In this document: piece by piece, positions 24,600 to 36,060 of the stretch | How the letters are laid out: each line of letters begins with the position of its first letter | Position numbering within the stretch: position 1 is the first letter of the stretch | Origin: Siphonodentalium dalli | Lineage: Eukaryota; Mollusca; Scaphopoda; Gadilida; Siphonodentaliidae | NCBI GenBank assembly: GCA_032622095.1 | Contig: CP136061.1 | Span: 82,620,324-82,684,323, forward strand | Direction of reading: 5' to 3' | DNA length: 64,000 nucleotides | Translations under genes and position numbers: made by a program | Notes under the pieces: generated by a model | Told to the model about the DNA's origin: nothing | What the model saw: only the letters and a program-made list of their open reading frames with translations | Database searches by the model: none

Positions 24600-25320
24600 C
24601 AGTCCCATGAAACATGTATACATTTATTGATGGACGTGTCATGGGCTCTTCATACAGGATCAGGTTCATTATTCCGAAGGTTCCATATTCCGAAGGGTCG
24701 CTATCCCAAAGGTTCTTATTAAGAAGGTTCGCTATTCTGAAGGTATGCTATTCTGGGCGTATTTAACCAGAAAAGATGGACAACTCTAATACCAAGTAGT
24801 TATTATTACCACGATTTTACAGTTATCCATCTTTATCTGGAAGACCGCCCGTTTTGACCTCGTCCTGGCACGATTAGGCCCAGAACAATAAAAATAGCAA
24901 ACTGCAAAGATCGATATCTAATTACTCTGAGCTTTGATGGGTGGGTTCGACACTAATCAAATATTTTTTTCCCCACCGAAGCCAAAGAAAGAGTAATTTA
25001 GCAGCGTCTTATCGGATTGAGTGCCTTTAAGTTATTTCCTTCATAAAAAGAGTCTTATGATAAAGAACCCTCTCAATACTTTAGAATATAGATAATAGAA
25101 TGAAACTTCAAAATAACAAGTTATAAAAACCTTCTGAATATTGAGGAATATAGAGAACGTTGTGAATAGCGAAACTTCGGTATAACGAACCTTGGGAATA
25201 GCGAACCTTTGGACATAGAGTGACATGTCCCCGTCCTACGGCCCATACGCACTGGCGTGATCGTATATCCCAAGTTGGCCAGAAATACAGGCACTCCTAT
25301 GAAACATACATTTATCATTT
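24600..25320. repeat. Iterated GGTTCGCTATTC motif around a partial MITE-B
   Basis: From 24660 to 24750 a short motif (AAGGTTCGCTATTCYGAA-like) repeats about five times. From 25040 to 25215 similar motifs occur in the opposite orientation (GAATAGCGAACCTT). Between them is a partial MITE-B (about 24808-25026) with its right end GTGCCT-TTAA. The outer ends share a TGAAACAT...GATGGACGT block. It looks like a composite or foldback element. Confidence 0.5.
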
Positions 25321-25419
25321 TATAGATGGACGTACGTGTTTTGGGTTGTCCATACGTACTGACGTAATCATATTAATAGTAGATAGATCCTTATTGAAAT
25401 GATCCCTTATAATAGTAGA

Positions 25420-27200
25420 GGCTCTTATGTCCTTTTTTGGCTCCCGTGTGCATTTTGTGAAGAAATATAACGACCATGCTTATGATGTTGATTGACATCT
25501 AAGGCACCAGAAAACAAATGTTAGACACCTGGGGGTTGCGACTGGGTGGATTTATGACGTCATCAAGATGGCCGCCATTCAAAATTTCAGAGTAGGCACT
25601 GAGTCAGTTTGATTAATAGCTAGTAATGCATTTATGATAGGAAATATAACATTTCTCTACTGTTGTGATAGTATTACAACAGGCTTCACTTTGACATAAA
25701 AATTGAACACATTACACCAAGATGGCCGCCAAAATGGCGACCGAAATTCGGAAAAAATGATGAATTTTCACACTTGTCTCTTAAAGATGGATTATCTCTT
25801 TAAATAACAAATTTTAAATAGTTGCGTGGGTATAAAATAATAGATATGAACTGAAGACCTATGTCCGGAAAAGCTTCTATCAATTAATATTGATTTTATT
25901 TCGAATATTAAATCGGGCCCATTTATGTTACTATTTTTAGAACCGACCATTCGGATGAGACCGTATTGCGATATAGAGCACTGGGCTGTTCCTACGGCTA
26001 CGCAACGAATTTCAAATGACACAGATTGGTTGTTTGTACTGTTTTGTTCCACAGATATAAGCGATAATCAGTATAATTAACGTTTATTTGTGACAAAATT
26101 GCACAATATAATTTCTGGTCTCTGTTAACAGTAACCACTATTGTTCGTTAGCTGAACAAACACGCCTTTTTAGACCAGAAAATATTCGAAATAAAATTAA
26201 TATTAATCGATAGAAGCATTTCCGGACAGGAGTCTTCGATTCAAATCTAATATTTTATACCCCGGTAACTATATATTACATGTTTACAAAGAGATAATCC
26301 ACCTTTAAAACATTCACGCTTGTTAGAAATCGGTGGGTAATAGCAACTTAATTTTAAATAAATTTGAATACCTAACCATTTGAACATGTCAATATGTCCT
26401 ACTATAGGTTTTATTGCTACCAACAAATATCGTTACAATGTGAATTCATAAATATGCTATGAAATTTTACCAAAAATAGATTTTGTGACTCGAGCAAAGT
26501 GTTAGCCAGAAAATAGCTGAATTTTATGAAGAAAATTTGCAGCAATTTTAAATATATAGATTGCCATATAACTACAACCAAAAAAGTGCATATATATTTA
26601 AGATGGCGGCCAAAATGGTGGCCAAACTAGAGAAATCACTAAAATATGTTCAATTTTCTTTGATGTCACTCCTAATGTGCGATTTAGTAAATATAGGTGA
26701 ATATATCTGCTCCATGTTGGTGAAAGAAGATGGAGTTATGAAACAATACGAATATTTAGCGAATAATGGATGTTTATACCAAAGAATTCAACATAATGAA
26801 AGCACGAAAATGAGATAAAATCACAAAATGGCAGCCATGAACAATTTCAGAGTTGGCATTTAGTCTGGGAGGAAAATTTAGACAGTAAAATGATTACGCT
26901 TCGTCATCAATGATGCCATTGCACCACACTTCCTCTTGACAGTACAATTTGGACCTCATAATTCAAGATGGCTCCCAAAACGGCGATAGCAATTATAATA
27001 ATTGATGATTTTTCACACTAGCCTCTTAAATTATTCACAGCTGTTTGAATCGGCGGCTAATAACAACCTTATATTGAATAAATTATAATATCTAATCATT
27101 CGGCAACAATGATATGTTAGCTTGACATATTATTATACATATGCATCTTAATTCAAGATGGTGATGGAGATGGTTACCAAAATGGAGATATCATCCAAAT
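25420..27200. repeat. Diverged tandem duplication, family D
   Basis: Blocks recur about 720 bp apart (after subtracting the MITE): AATCGGTGGGTAATAGCAAC at about 26328 versus AATCGGCGGCTAATAACAAC at about 27046, each preceded by a TTCACACT-containing block and by AAGATGGC(C/G)GCC-type motifs. No coding capacity. The copies are well diverged, so the duplication is old. Confidence 0.65.
25785..26304. mobile_element. MITE-A copy 3, complete, with TTAA duplication
   Basis: A 520-bp element starting AGATGGATTATCTC and ending GAGATAATCCACCT, flanked by TTAA at 25781-25784 and 26305-26308. A paralogous site without the element, with a single TTAA, exists at 27026-27029 in the tandem repeat, which fixes the element ends exactly. 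TIRs exceed 100 bp. No open frame of note. Confidence 0.9.
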
Positions 27201-28846
27201 TTGCAAGTTTCATTGACAACGCTCCTAAGGTGGGTTAGCAATGACTACTGGTAAACACATTTTCCGTTGGCAAACGACACAGGAACGCTGATACAATCTG
27301 ATATAATATGAATATTATGTGAAAAGTAGCTGTTTATACCCGATATTTCATGGGAATGGAATCATAGAAACGACGAAAATTAGTTAAATTACAGAAATTA
27401 ATCTGATGCTGACCTGTTTAGAAAAATATCCAAATCTGAATATATGATGGTTACATCCATCATTATATGTATACATCGGAAAACGCCTGCTCGGTGACTA
27501 GACTGGACAAAATACCTAACTCAACAATAAGACTCGGCATTGAGCAATACTTTGATTACTTCATCTTGACATCGCCCCCTTATGGGGTTTGGATAAGAAT
27601 TGTTTTACTTGACTCCTGTATTGCTCATGTATTGCCATGTTCACTAAGTAATTTATACCGACATTCAGCTGGTCACGGACATTAATCGAATGGGCATCAA
27701 CTAATGGCAATGCAGTACCCAAAACAGTAGCATCATATAATACAGACAGCTTCCATGTTAACCTGCTTTATAATTAGTGTATACTAAGTCCAAATATAAG
27801 AATAGGAGCCACTATTTGTGGGATTCGTCGTCGTTGATATTAATATACATGTACGAAAACACAGGGTACACGTTTGTGAAACTGAGAAAATTTACAATTG
27901 CTCGTGCTTGAATAACATCTAGTTCAAATCCAATGCACCGGGTGAGTGCATCAGGGGATTATACGACACCAAGAGCTTTGTTTCAGACTACCAAACAAGA
28001 TCCTCCAGATGTGCTCTATGTGTGTCTTCTGCGAAGAAGAATGCATTGCTGGATTTCTACCAGACCTCTGCTTATTCCATGCAAATAATAGCGACTATAG
28101 AGATAAATTATGTTCAGGTTCGTACCTATAAACAGAAACTGGTGTGGAGCACTGAACAGTTCATAGGCCAACTGACTGACTCCACACCCAATATTTGCGA
28201 AAGCATGGCTGATTTTGATCGATAGAGCTAGGTTAGGAAGAGAGCCTCATATAATGATTTCCATTGGTATATTTGTCATTATTTGAGTTCCACAGAGGAA
28301 ATAGTTCTCTGGACATCACATATGCTGCAAGTTCGTTCCGTGTATGATCCCCATCCCCCTGTGCAGAACAGATGCAGGCAATACGTTCATATTAGATACA
28401 CTCATGACATATGAGTCACATGTGTTATCGAAGTTCTTCCATACTTGCGTTATACCGTGTCATCAAAATATCATACAAGAAACATGTTCACACCGAATTT
28501 TTTTTAAATGCCTGCACTTCTGTAATTGTATCGAATATCGCCAACGTTCCAGATAACACTAATAGGATATGTTCCGTCTCCAGTAAAGAACCGCGTCGTT
28601 GATTGGTCAGAGAGCCGCGTAACATATACTATGTTACGTCTCGAGCCGTCAACATAACGGAAACCAAGACAACCGTTTCATCGTCTCTCGTTGTCCTGTT
28701 TTTTCATGACGTCATTTACGTTGAACAACGTTATGATGAGAGCGATAGGAGACTTTGACATTTTCTGCTGATCATTCTTCGGAATAAATGTCAAATTTCT
28801 GAGAATGACAAGGACTGTCGCAGAACATATACGTTATTGTGGTGGA
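27201..28846. other. Non-coding interval
   Basis: Short frames only, none with a recognisable family. A small palindrome GTAACATATACTATGTTAC lies near 28619. Confidence 0.4.
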
Positions 28847-28930
28847 TGACGGTAACATGGTGTGACATTGACGGCTTGGAGTGTTTGAACATAAACCCCA
28901 AGCCGTCAATGTCACACCATGTTACCGTCA
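28847..28930. repeat. Perfect hairpin, 33-bp arms
   Basis: Arms at 28847-28879 and 28898-28930 are perfect reverse complements around an 18-nt loop. The sequence begins TGACGGTAACATGG. A perfect stem of this length could give a cruciform or, if transcribed, a precursor-like hairpin. Confidence 0.85.
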
Positions 28931-29242
28931 ATCCAATAACTTATAATATATCCCCGCATTCACACACAGTTCGATTTGGCTAAAGACTAGTAAAGAGGCA
29001 ATTGAACTCACCGACACGTTGATATACAGGTTATTATTATTGGGTGGAAAGTTTGTAGTATTCCTTTCAGCTGTTTTAGAGGAACGTTTGCTATCATACG
29101 GCAATGAATTATGGTGTGCAGAAAACACAGGTCGTTAAACGTTGAAAAGCTTAAGTTGAAGTCAGTTTCAGTTATGGACTCTTCAAAAAACTAACAATCC
29201 ACACTCTTCTCTCAATGCAAGCATAAATTTGTTTTCTATTAT

Positions 29243-29757
29243 GTTTTATACTGGTGGAATATGATATGTACGGGCGTTAGGACAGAGCACCTATTCATGA
29301 CATGATCTATGTTTTATACCGGTGGAAAGTGATATGTACGGGCGTTAGGACCGAGTACCTATTCATGGCATATTCTATGTTTTATACTGGTGGAAAGTGA
29401 TATGTACGGGCGTTAGGACAGAGCACCTATTCATAATCTATGTTTTATACTGGTGGAATATGACATGTACGGGCGTTAGGACAGAGTACCTATTCATGGC
29501 ATGATCTATGTTTTATACCGGTGGAATGTGATATGTACGGGCGTTAGGACCGAGTACCTATTCATGGCATATTCTATGTTTTATACTGGTGGAAAGTGAT
29601 ATGTACGGGCGTTAGGACAGAGCACCTATTCATGATCTATGTTTTATACTGGTGGAATATGACATGTACGGGCGTAAGGACAGAGTACCTATTCATGGCA
29701 TGATCTATGTGTTATACTGGTGGAATATGATATGTACGGGCGTTAGGTTCACCTATT
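29243..29757. repeat. 68/68/63-bp higher-order satellite, about 8 units
   Basis: Units start with GTTTTATACTGGTGGAA at 29243, 29311, 29379, 29442, 29510, 29578, 29641 and 29709. Spacings are 68, 68, 63, 68, 68, 63, 68. The 63-bp unit lacks five bases near CATTCATGATCTAT, and the second unit of each trio has GACCGAGTACC. The array is therefore a repeated trimer of 199 bp. Confidence 0.9.
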
Positions 29758-31889
29758 GATGTAAAACTTAGGATTTTGAATTTTGTTTTCATTTATGTAT
29801 TATCTGGTGGTGGAAGTGTTGATTGTGTTGATATAAATTATATATATAACTCTTCAGTTATGGAGGAAAATAAAGATATATATATAGATGAAAAACTGCA
29901 GAAATGTATGCCGGGGTGGGTGGTTGAACCAAGAGGCAAATAACCCATTTTTATAACCTCATGCTAATTTTTTACTGAATATCTTTTGTGTCCATATTTG
30001 ACATTTGTAACAGTTTAAAACCTATTATAACTGCAAAAACATATTATTTATGTTACTGGGACCTCATATGTGCCTTAGTGCAGATTACATTACGCTGGAA
30101 AGTTGCACATGGGACAGTGAGGTGAACTAATTCCTTCCCGACACCCTTCAAAAAGAAGCTTCGAGAAATGTAAAACTGAAATAAAAAAACTTGTCCTGAT
30201 GTAACTAAGACATTTAAGCCTAGATCGCTGTGTGTATGGATAAAGGGCGAGCAACTCTCAAACATTAATGTGAATATCAATGGCTAGAAAAATAACTGTC
30301 ATCAGTGCATCAAGCTAATCAATGAATTATTTGCATTTTTGTCAACTGAGATGATATGTTGCTCTCACAACACCTAAAGTATCCAAGTCCGACAAAGTGA
30401 CTGCTTGTCATTTAGTACAATAGAAGTTGCTCCAGTAGACTAACAAAAGTGGTGTGGAATAATGCTAGATAATGGACTGGTTGACCGACTAATCAGGATT
30501 AGATCTTATGGAATTGTGTATATCCAGTACAGTGACCTAGGTTTGAAATATCAGGATTTATAAAATAATATTTCCAATTGCAGCCTCTCTATGCATTTAT
30601 TTTCAAAATATGTCAACTCTAGTTGAATTGGAGCTTAACAAATGATATGTCATGGATATGTATACAACACAGTGAGTCGAAAGTCATGAATACGTTCACA
30701 GTATTACAGCCAACTAGCCACAACAAAAATGTGGTTCATGTAATAGCTTGCAGGGAAAATAAAATATCACACTGGGTATGTACGGGTATGCTGGGATGTG
30801 TATAATTTGTTTGTTTGTTTTTTTTTTTTTGTAAACTTGGAAGCATATATACCTTATAATAGTGTTTATGTGCAACTATTAGCTTCAAATGGATTATGTA
30901 CTGTCCACTATATCGATGCATTAAAATTTTCCATCGCAGTATGGAATTTAACCACCAGGAAGACCTATAGCATACTCTCATCACACACTGACCTGGACAC
31001 TCTAATGCATGTACATGTATGTGGTAGACAAATGCCTAACAACCAGTATTTGAACACACATTTCATGTTTACCTGTATTAACCATTTTTTTTCCTTTAAA
31101 ACAATTTAAGACATAACATATAGGGACGGCCACGCGTCAGAAATAATACGTTGATAATGAGTAGGGGCGTGGTCGAACGGGCGAGATAATTCGTGGGCAG
31201 TTGGTTGGGCGTGGTATATTCACCCGTGTTGAATAATTCGCACCCCATGTGCACCCGTGAACTGAATCAAACGACCAACAAGTGTACCCATTATTCAGTA
31301 CCATAAATGTTCTGACGCTGGTAACAAAGAAACAAAGAAGCGATTAGATTGACCGATAATATTATAGCTTTTGTTAAACTCCTGTATGTAGTAATCGCAT
31401 ACGGGTTTGATTTCAAGTTATATTCTAAACTGTTATATAGTTGGTGAGACACATCGAAGTCGCTCGTCGTACATGTACATGTATCATTTAATATGGAAAA
31501 GCATCGACACATGGACATGTTTTCATCTCTGAAATGATCTTCCTCTGAGTGAGAGAAATAATCACACGTCGATTCATTTTCGCTTGTTGTTATCAGACAT
31601 TTATGAGAAACGAACATATGGTTTTGTTACATTGTTGACAAAACGTTAATTCCATCAAGGAAATTAACTGCTTAGAAGTGGATCCGTGTACAGGTGTACT
31701 AATACATGGAAAACATTCACTGAATCAAATTATTATGATAATTTATTCCGTTGTGACATTTGAGAGAGATAATTCAACCAGTTCACCAACATGATATATT
31801 TGCGGGAAATTATTTAAACAGTGGGAATGTTTCTCGTTATCTTCTCTGTAAATTCCCCCCGTACGGTACAAGAAGAACGGCAGCTTCGG
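29758..31889. other. Non-coding interval
   Basis: No supported gene. It contains AT microsatellite near 29840-29890 and a T-tract near 30820. Confidence 0.4.
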
Positions 31890-32071
31890 GACCAGATTTC
31901 TTTGAACACGATAATTCACATATGTGATCGCCCGTATGAGTGTGATGCTTGCAGGAAAATATTCAATATTTCAGATACGGTAGTGTGATAACAATCCACT
32001 CTGGCGATCGACCATATTAATGTGATAGTTGTGGTAAATCATTCGCCGACTCAATCAATTTTTCTGCACAC
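31890..32071 (+). pseudogene. Decayed 5' fingers of zinc-finger array 3
   Basis: Finger remnants are visible: CDRPYECDACRKIF near 31930 ending at TGA, then a frameshift, then GDRPY-stop-CDSCGKSFADS with a TAA at 32018-32020 replacing a glutamine codon. The last piece is in frame with the open array that follows, so the array once extended further 5'. Confidence 0.65.
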
Positions 32072-33070
32072 ATGATGAATCATACCAACGATAGCCCGCA
32101 TCAGTCAAGTTCGTCAACAAGTCATGACATAAGCCACTCCGGTGATAGCCCGCATCAGTCAAGTTCGTCAACAAGTCATAACACAATCCACTCCGGTGAT
32201 GGCCCGTATCAATGTGGTATTTGTGGGAGCTCATTTAATGACTCAAGTAATTTGTCTGCGCACATGATGAACCATCCTGATGATCGACCGCATCAATGCG
32301 ATATATGCGACAAGTCATTCAAGCAATCAATTGCTCTGACACGTCATACAAGAATCCACTTCGATGATCGCCCGTTTCAGTGCGATATATGCGACAAAGC
32401 ATTCAAACAATCAAATGCTCTAGCAGTTCACAAAAGAATACATTCCGGCGATCGCCCGTATCGCTGTGATATTTGCGGGGAATCATTCACTGACTCGAGC
32501 AATTTGTCTGCACACATGATGAATCATACCGGTGATCGACCGTATCAGTGTGATATATGCCACAAAGCATTCAAAAAGTCAAGCCACCTGACAAATCATA
32601 AAATAATCCACTCCGGCGATCGCCCGTATCAATGTGGTGTTTGTGGTAAATCATACACCCAGTCTGGAAATTTGATTGCACACAAGCGGATACACACCGG
32701 CGATCGACCGTATCAGTGCGATATATGCGACAAAGCATTCAAACAATCAATTGCTCTAACAAATCATACAAGAATCCACTCCGGCATTCGCCCATATCAA
32801 TGTGATATTTGTGACAAAGCATTCAACCGGTCTGGTGATCTAACACGTCATAAAAGAATCCATTCCGGTGATCGCCCGTATCGATGTGATATATGTGAAA
32901 AATCATTCAGCAGATCAGGACATTTGACATTACACAAGATGATTCACACTGGAGTTCGACCGTATCAGTGCGATATATGCGAGAAAACATTCACTACTTC
33001 ACGCGACATGGAAAGACATAAACGAAGAAGAACACACTCCGGCATTCGCCCGTATCAATGTGATACGTGA
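32072..33070 (+). CDS. Poly-C2H2 zinc-finger protein, 10 fingers, probably truncated
   Basis: A 332-residue frame. Residues 1-45 hold two copies of an 18-residue serine-rich unit (PHQSSSSTSHDISHSGDS-like) that look like fingers without cysteines. Ten C2H2 fingers follow, with linkers H(S/T)GDRPY; the last has extra residues between its histidines (ERHKRRRTH), an atypical ligand spacing. The ATG at 32072 falls within a finger (AHMMNH) and an in-frame TAA lies at 32018, so the true N-terminus is lost or lies in another exon. The frame ends at TGA 33068-33070, caused by a small deletion in the next finger, whose sequence (KAFKQSSAL) continues in another frame. The 3' end is copied to 39700-39804 within a larger duplication. 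Confidence 0.7.
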   Translation: MMNHTNDSPHQSSSSTSHDISHSGDSPHQSSSSTSHNTIHSGDGPYQCGICGSSFNDSSNLSAHMMNHPDDRPHQCDICDKSFKQSIALTRHTRIHFDDRPFQCDICDKAFKQSNALAVHKRIHSGDRPYRCDICGESFTDSSNLSAHMMNHTGDRPYQCDICHKAFKKSSHLTNHKIIHSGDRPYQCGVCGKSYTQSGNLIAHKRIHTGDRPYQCDICDKAFKQSIALTNHTRIHSGIRPYQCDICDKAFNRSGDLTRHKRIHSGDRPYRCDICEKSFSRSGHLTLHKMIHTGVRPYQCDICEKTFTTSRDMERHKRRRTHSGIRPYQCDT

Positions 33071-33954
33071 CAAAGCATTCAAACAATCAAGTGCTCTCAT
33101 ACGCAGTAAACAAATCCACTCCGGCGATCGCCTGTATCAGTTGGTGTAAACATATTTTGTTGTGATATATACATGTATATGTACACAAAACAATTGGGAT
33201 TGGGACACAAGAAGAGTTAAAAGGCACCGAGCCGACAATGTCAATATATAGTTGTGTGCATTTATATGTTATACTCTTGGAACGGATTGGATAACCATCG
33301 GCCGTTGTATGCAAAGCAATAACATGCGATGTTATTTAACCCGTCTTATAAAATATAAATGATTCAGTGAAATCTTGATTACTGAGGGGGCATGTTAAGT
33401 ACTGGGTTAATGGTCTGATGTGTGGTTGGAGTTGTGATCGTGTCTGGCGGTGCCTCACTAAACAAAGTATAATGCGGCAACAAAAAAAAATAAAAATATA
33501 TATAACATTTCAATTAGTGCAACAAAGAAAATTATATATTGGGGTTACTCCCATCCATGTATGCAATTTTGTTTTGTATTCGATTTTGTGGTAAGAAAGT
33601 AAGAAGTTTTGTAGTAAGACTTGATCCAATTCCACTGGGTTCACGAGAATCGTTCTGACAGTGCAAGTATTTATGAACGGCCATCAACATTTCAGTATTA
33701 TCGCGGTCGCTAATTAATGGGTTTCCTATTACTAAGTTTTCCAGGGTTATATTGCCAAATTGCATTAAACCGTCGACGAGTTTCTGTCTTATTTGTGTAT
33801 ACATGTATAGTACACACATTCAAAGAAGCATGTTCGATGGGCTACACGTACCACACGCGCATGATGAGCATCTGATTCTACAATGAAGAATGTTCAGTGT
33901 ACGTTTACATGTATTATAGCACTGGTGGTCTTGGCAGTTTCACGTTAATAAATT
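32966..33954. repeat. Duplicated block X (source copy)
   Basis: This block matches 39700-40686 at nearly every base. It covers the 3' end of the zinc-finger array, its decayed last finger and about 850 bp of downstream DNA. Differences are few: one base near 33269, the A-rich tract near 33485 and a TAT/TA difference near 33807. Confidence 0.92.
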
Positions 33955-33995
33955 TTTTGAAAGGGTCGGTTTTCAGACATCTCTGCTCTCATTAA

Positions 33996-34516
33996 AGGTG
34001 GATTATCTCTTTGTAAACATGTATTATATAGTTACCGGGGTATAAAATATTAGATCTGAATCGAAGACTCCTGTCCGGAAATGCTTCTATCGATTAATAT
34101 TCCTTTTATTTCGAATATTTTCTGGTCTAAAAAGGTGTGGTTGTTTAGCCAACGAACAACAGTGGTTACTGTTAACAGAGACCAGAAATTTTATTGTGTA
34201 ATTTTGTCACAAAAAACATTAATTATACTCATTGTCGCTTATAACTATGGAATAAAACAATACAGCCAATCAATATGGGACATTTGACGTTTGGTACGTA
34301 ACCATATGAACAGCCTGATGCTCTCTATCGCTATTTGGTATCACCCGAATGGGCTGTTATAAAAATAGACAAATAAACGGTCCCAATAAAAATTCAAAAT
34401 AAAATCAATATTAATTTTTGATAGAAGCCTTTCGGGACAGGGGTCTTCAGTTCATATTTATTATTTTATACCCACGCAACTATTTCAAATTTGTTATTTA
34501 AAGAGATAATCCATCT
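33996..34516. mobile_element. MITE-A copy 4, complete
   Basis: A 521-bp element from AGGTGGATTATCTC to GAGATAATCCATCT, flanked by TTAA on both sides (33992-33995 and 34517-34520). It has the same TIR landmarks as copy 3 (CCGGAAATGCTTCTATCGAT and, inverted, GATAGAAGCC). Non-autonomous. Confidence 0.9.
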
Positions 34517-34520
34517 TTAA

Positions 34521-35245
34521 ACGCGCCCAGTTACAAGTACGTGTGTAGAGACGTGCGCTGACGACGCACTTCCTCCTGATCTCGATTGGTCGAGAGAGGA
34601 CGGTTTATACGTCACAACCGCGTTCCCACTGGGAAGCCACTGGTGTCATTTAGATGTCGTTGTGATTCAAATGCCCTTTGCATGGCCAAACGTTGTGGGT
34701 GTAACTTGCACGACGTTCTGTGCGTATGAGGGGGCAGTAGGTTATGAACGAGCTGACACATCAACCTGGCGACGAATATACTGATGACATACACTAACAT
34801 TTCTAGGTACATTAATTCTTTAATTTACCAATCGATTTACAAATGCAATATAATTCATTTGTTTCTGCCCTAATAACCTATTGTTATAAAATAGAAACAA
34901 AACGCTATATATCGGAAGCACTGTCTTGATAGTCCTGCAACAGTTATGATGGGAAGAATGAGAACTGCCATTTTGCCAGCCATCTTGAGTATTTAGTTAT
35001 AGATTTTGTTCAGTTTATTCTATTTGTCACATAATATCATACTGCACGTATCCTATCACATCATATTTTTGATAATTTTTCATAACTGGTGTTATTGATA
35101 CGGAATTACCGCTGACATGGTCGAGATATACAAACAATTTCAGGATTTTGGGTACTCAGCGGCCATCTTGAATAGAGAAATGTTCCCCAAAGGTGAAACA
35201 TCCACATCAACCAGGATATCAATAAAGATACCCCAGTGATAAATT
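34521..35245 (-). repeat. Dispersed repeat family C, copy 2 (inverted)
   Basis: Reverse-complement relative of 2150-2905, with the same order of blocks read on the minus strand. MITE-A copy 4 sits exactly at its end, at the TTAA (34517-34520). Confidence 0.6.
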
Positions 35246-35769
35246 CAGTATGAATTTCTGGCGGCCGATGGCTTGGCGGTGAAACATCACTGAGGCGTAT
35301 TCCAGGAATGTATGGTATGTGTATGAATGAGGTATGACAGGAGAGTGGTAAGATTATTTATTTGTTCATAAGTGTCAATTCATTGTGAACATTATCCAGC
35401 AAAATAAATTATTTTGATGCCAAAATGGTGCCTTGTTCCTTCTCTTTGTGTTCATATCTATAGGGTCTTAAAGGCAGGCCAGGGTAATTGTACTATTTTG
35501 GCTTCAAAATATTTAATTACATGGCCGATTACCTTTGAGTTCATTTAAACTCTGAGTATATTTAACCAAAGGTCACAGGTTAAATGTACTCAGAGGTCGT
35601 GAACTTTCACTGTACACGGCTGCTGACATTTGAGTTCTTTTAACCTGAGTACGTTTAACCTGTGACCTTTCACTCTACCTTAATTATAGTCAGCCACTGT
35701 CATATGGCAATCGATTCCCGACCATGCGGGAGGCTGGGAGCCAACTTCTCGACTTTTCATTTATGGTAT
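35246..35769. other. Non-coding, partial inverted repeats
   Basis: It contains related inverted blocks around ACCTTTGAGTTCATTTAA and TTTAACCTGTGACCTTTC (about 35530-35690). No gene. Confidence 0.4.
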
Positions 35770-36060
35770 TGATACGGAATTGCCGCTAAAACGGTCAATC
35801 TGTACAAACAATTTAAGAATGTTGTGTACTCAGCGGCCGTCTTGAATAAAAACAGTTCCACATCGACCGGGATATCGATAGATACCCCAGCGATAAAATA
35901 TCATCCACATCGACCTGGATATCAATACAGATACCCCAGCGATAAATTATCATCCACATCGACCGGGATATCGATAGATACCCCAGCGATAAATTATCAA
36001 CAGAGAACAAAACTTTAGCAGATCATTTTGGGTCATAGCTCAGTTCTGTCGAACTGAAGC
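35770..36060 (-). repeat. Family C fragment with 3x tandem unit
   Basis: It resembles the GATACGGAATTGCCGCT...CAGCGGCC part of family C. It contains three tandem copies of a unit of about 50 bp with core CCACATCGACCGGGATATCG (start about 35859, 35910, 35953). Spurious frames on both strands arise from this repetition. Confidence 0.6.

Noticed and set aside
26561-26818. 85-residue ORF starting in AAGATGGCGGCC
   Set aside because: Lies in repeat family D and has no related frame in the other copy.
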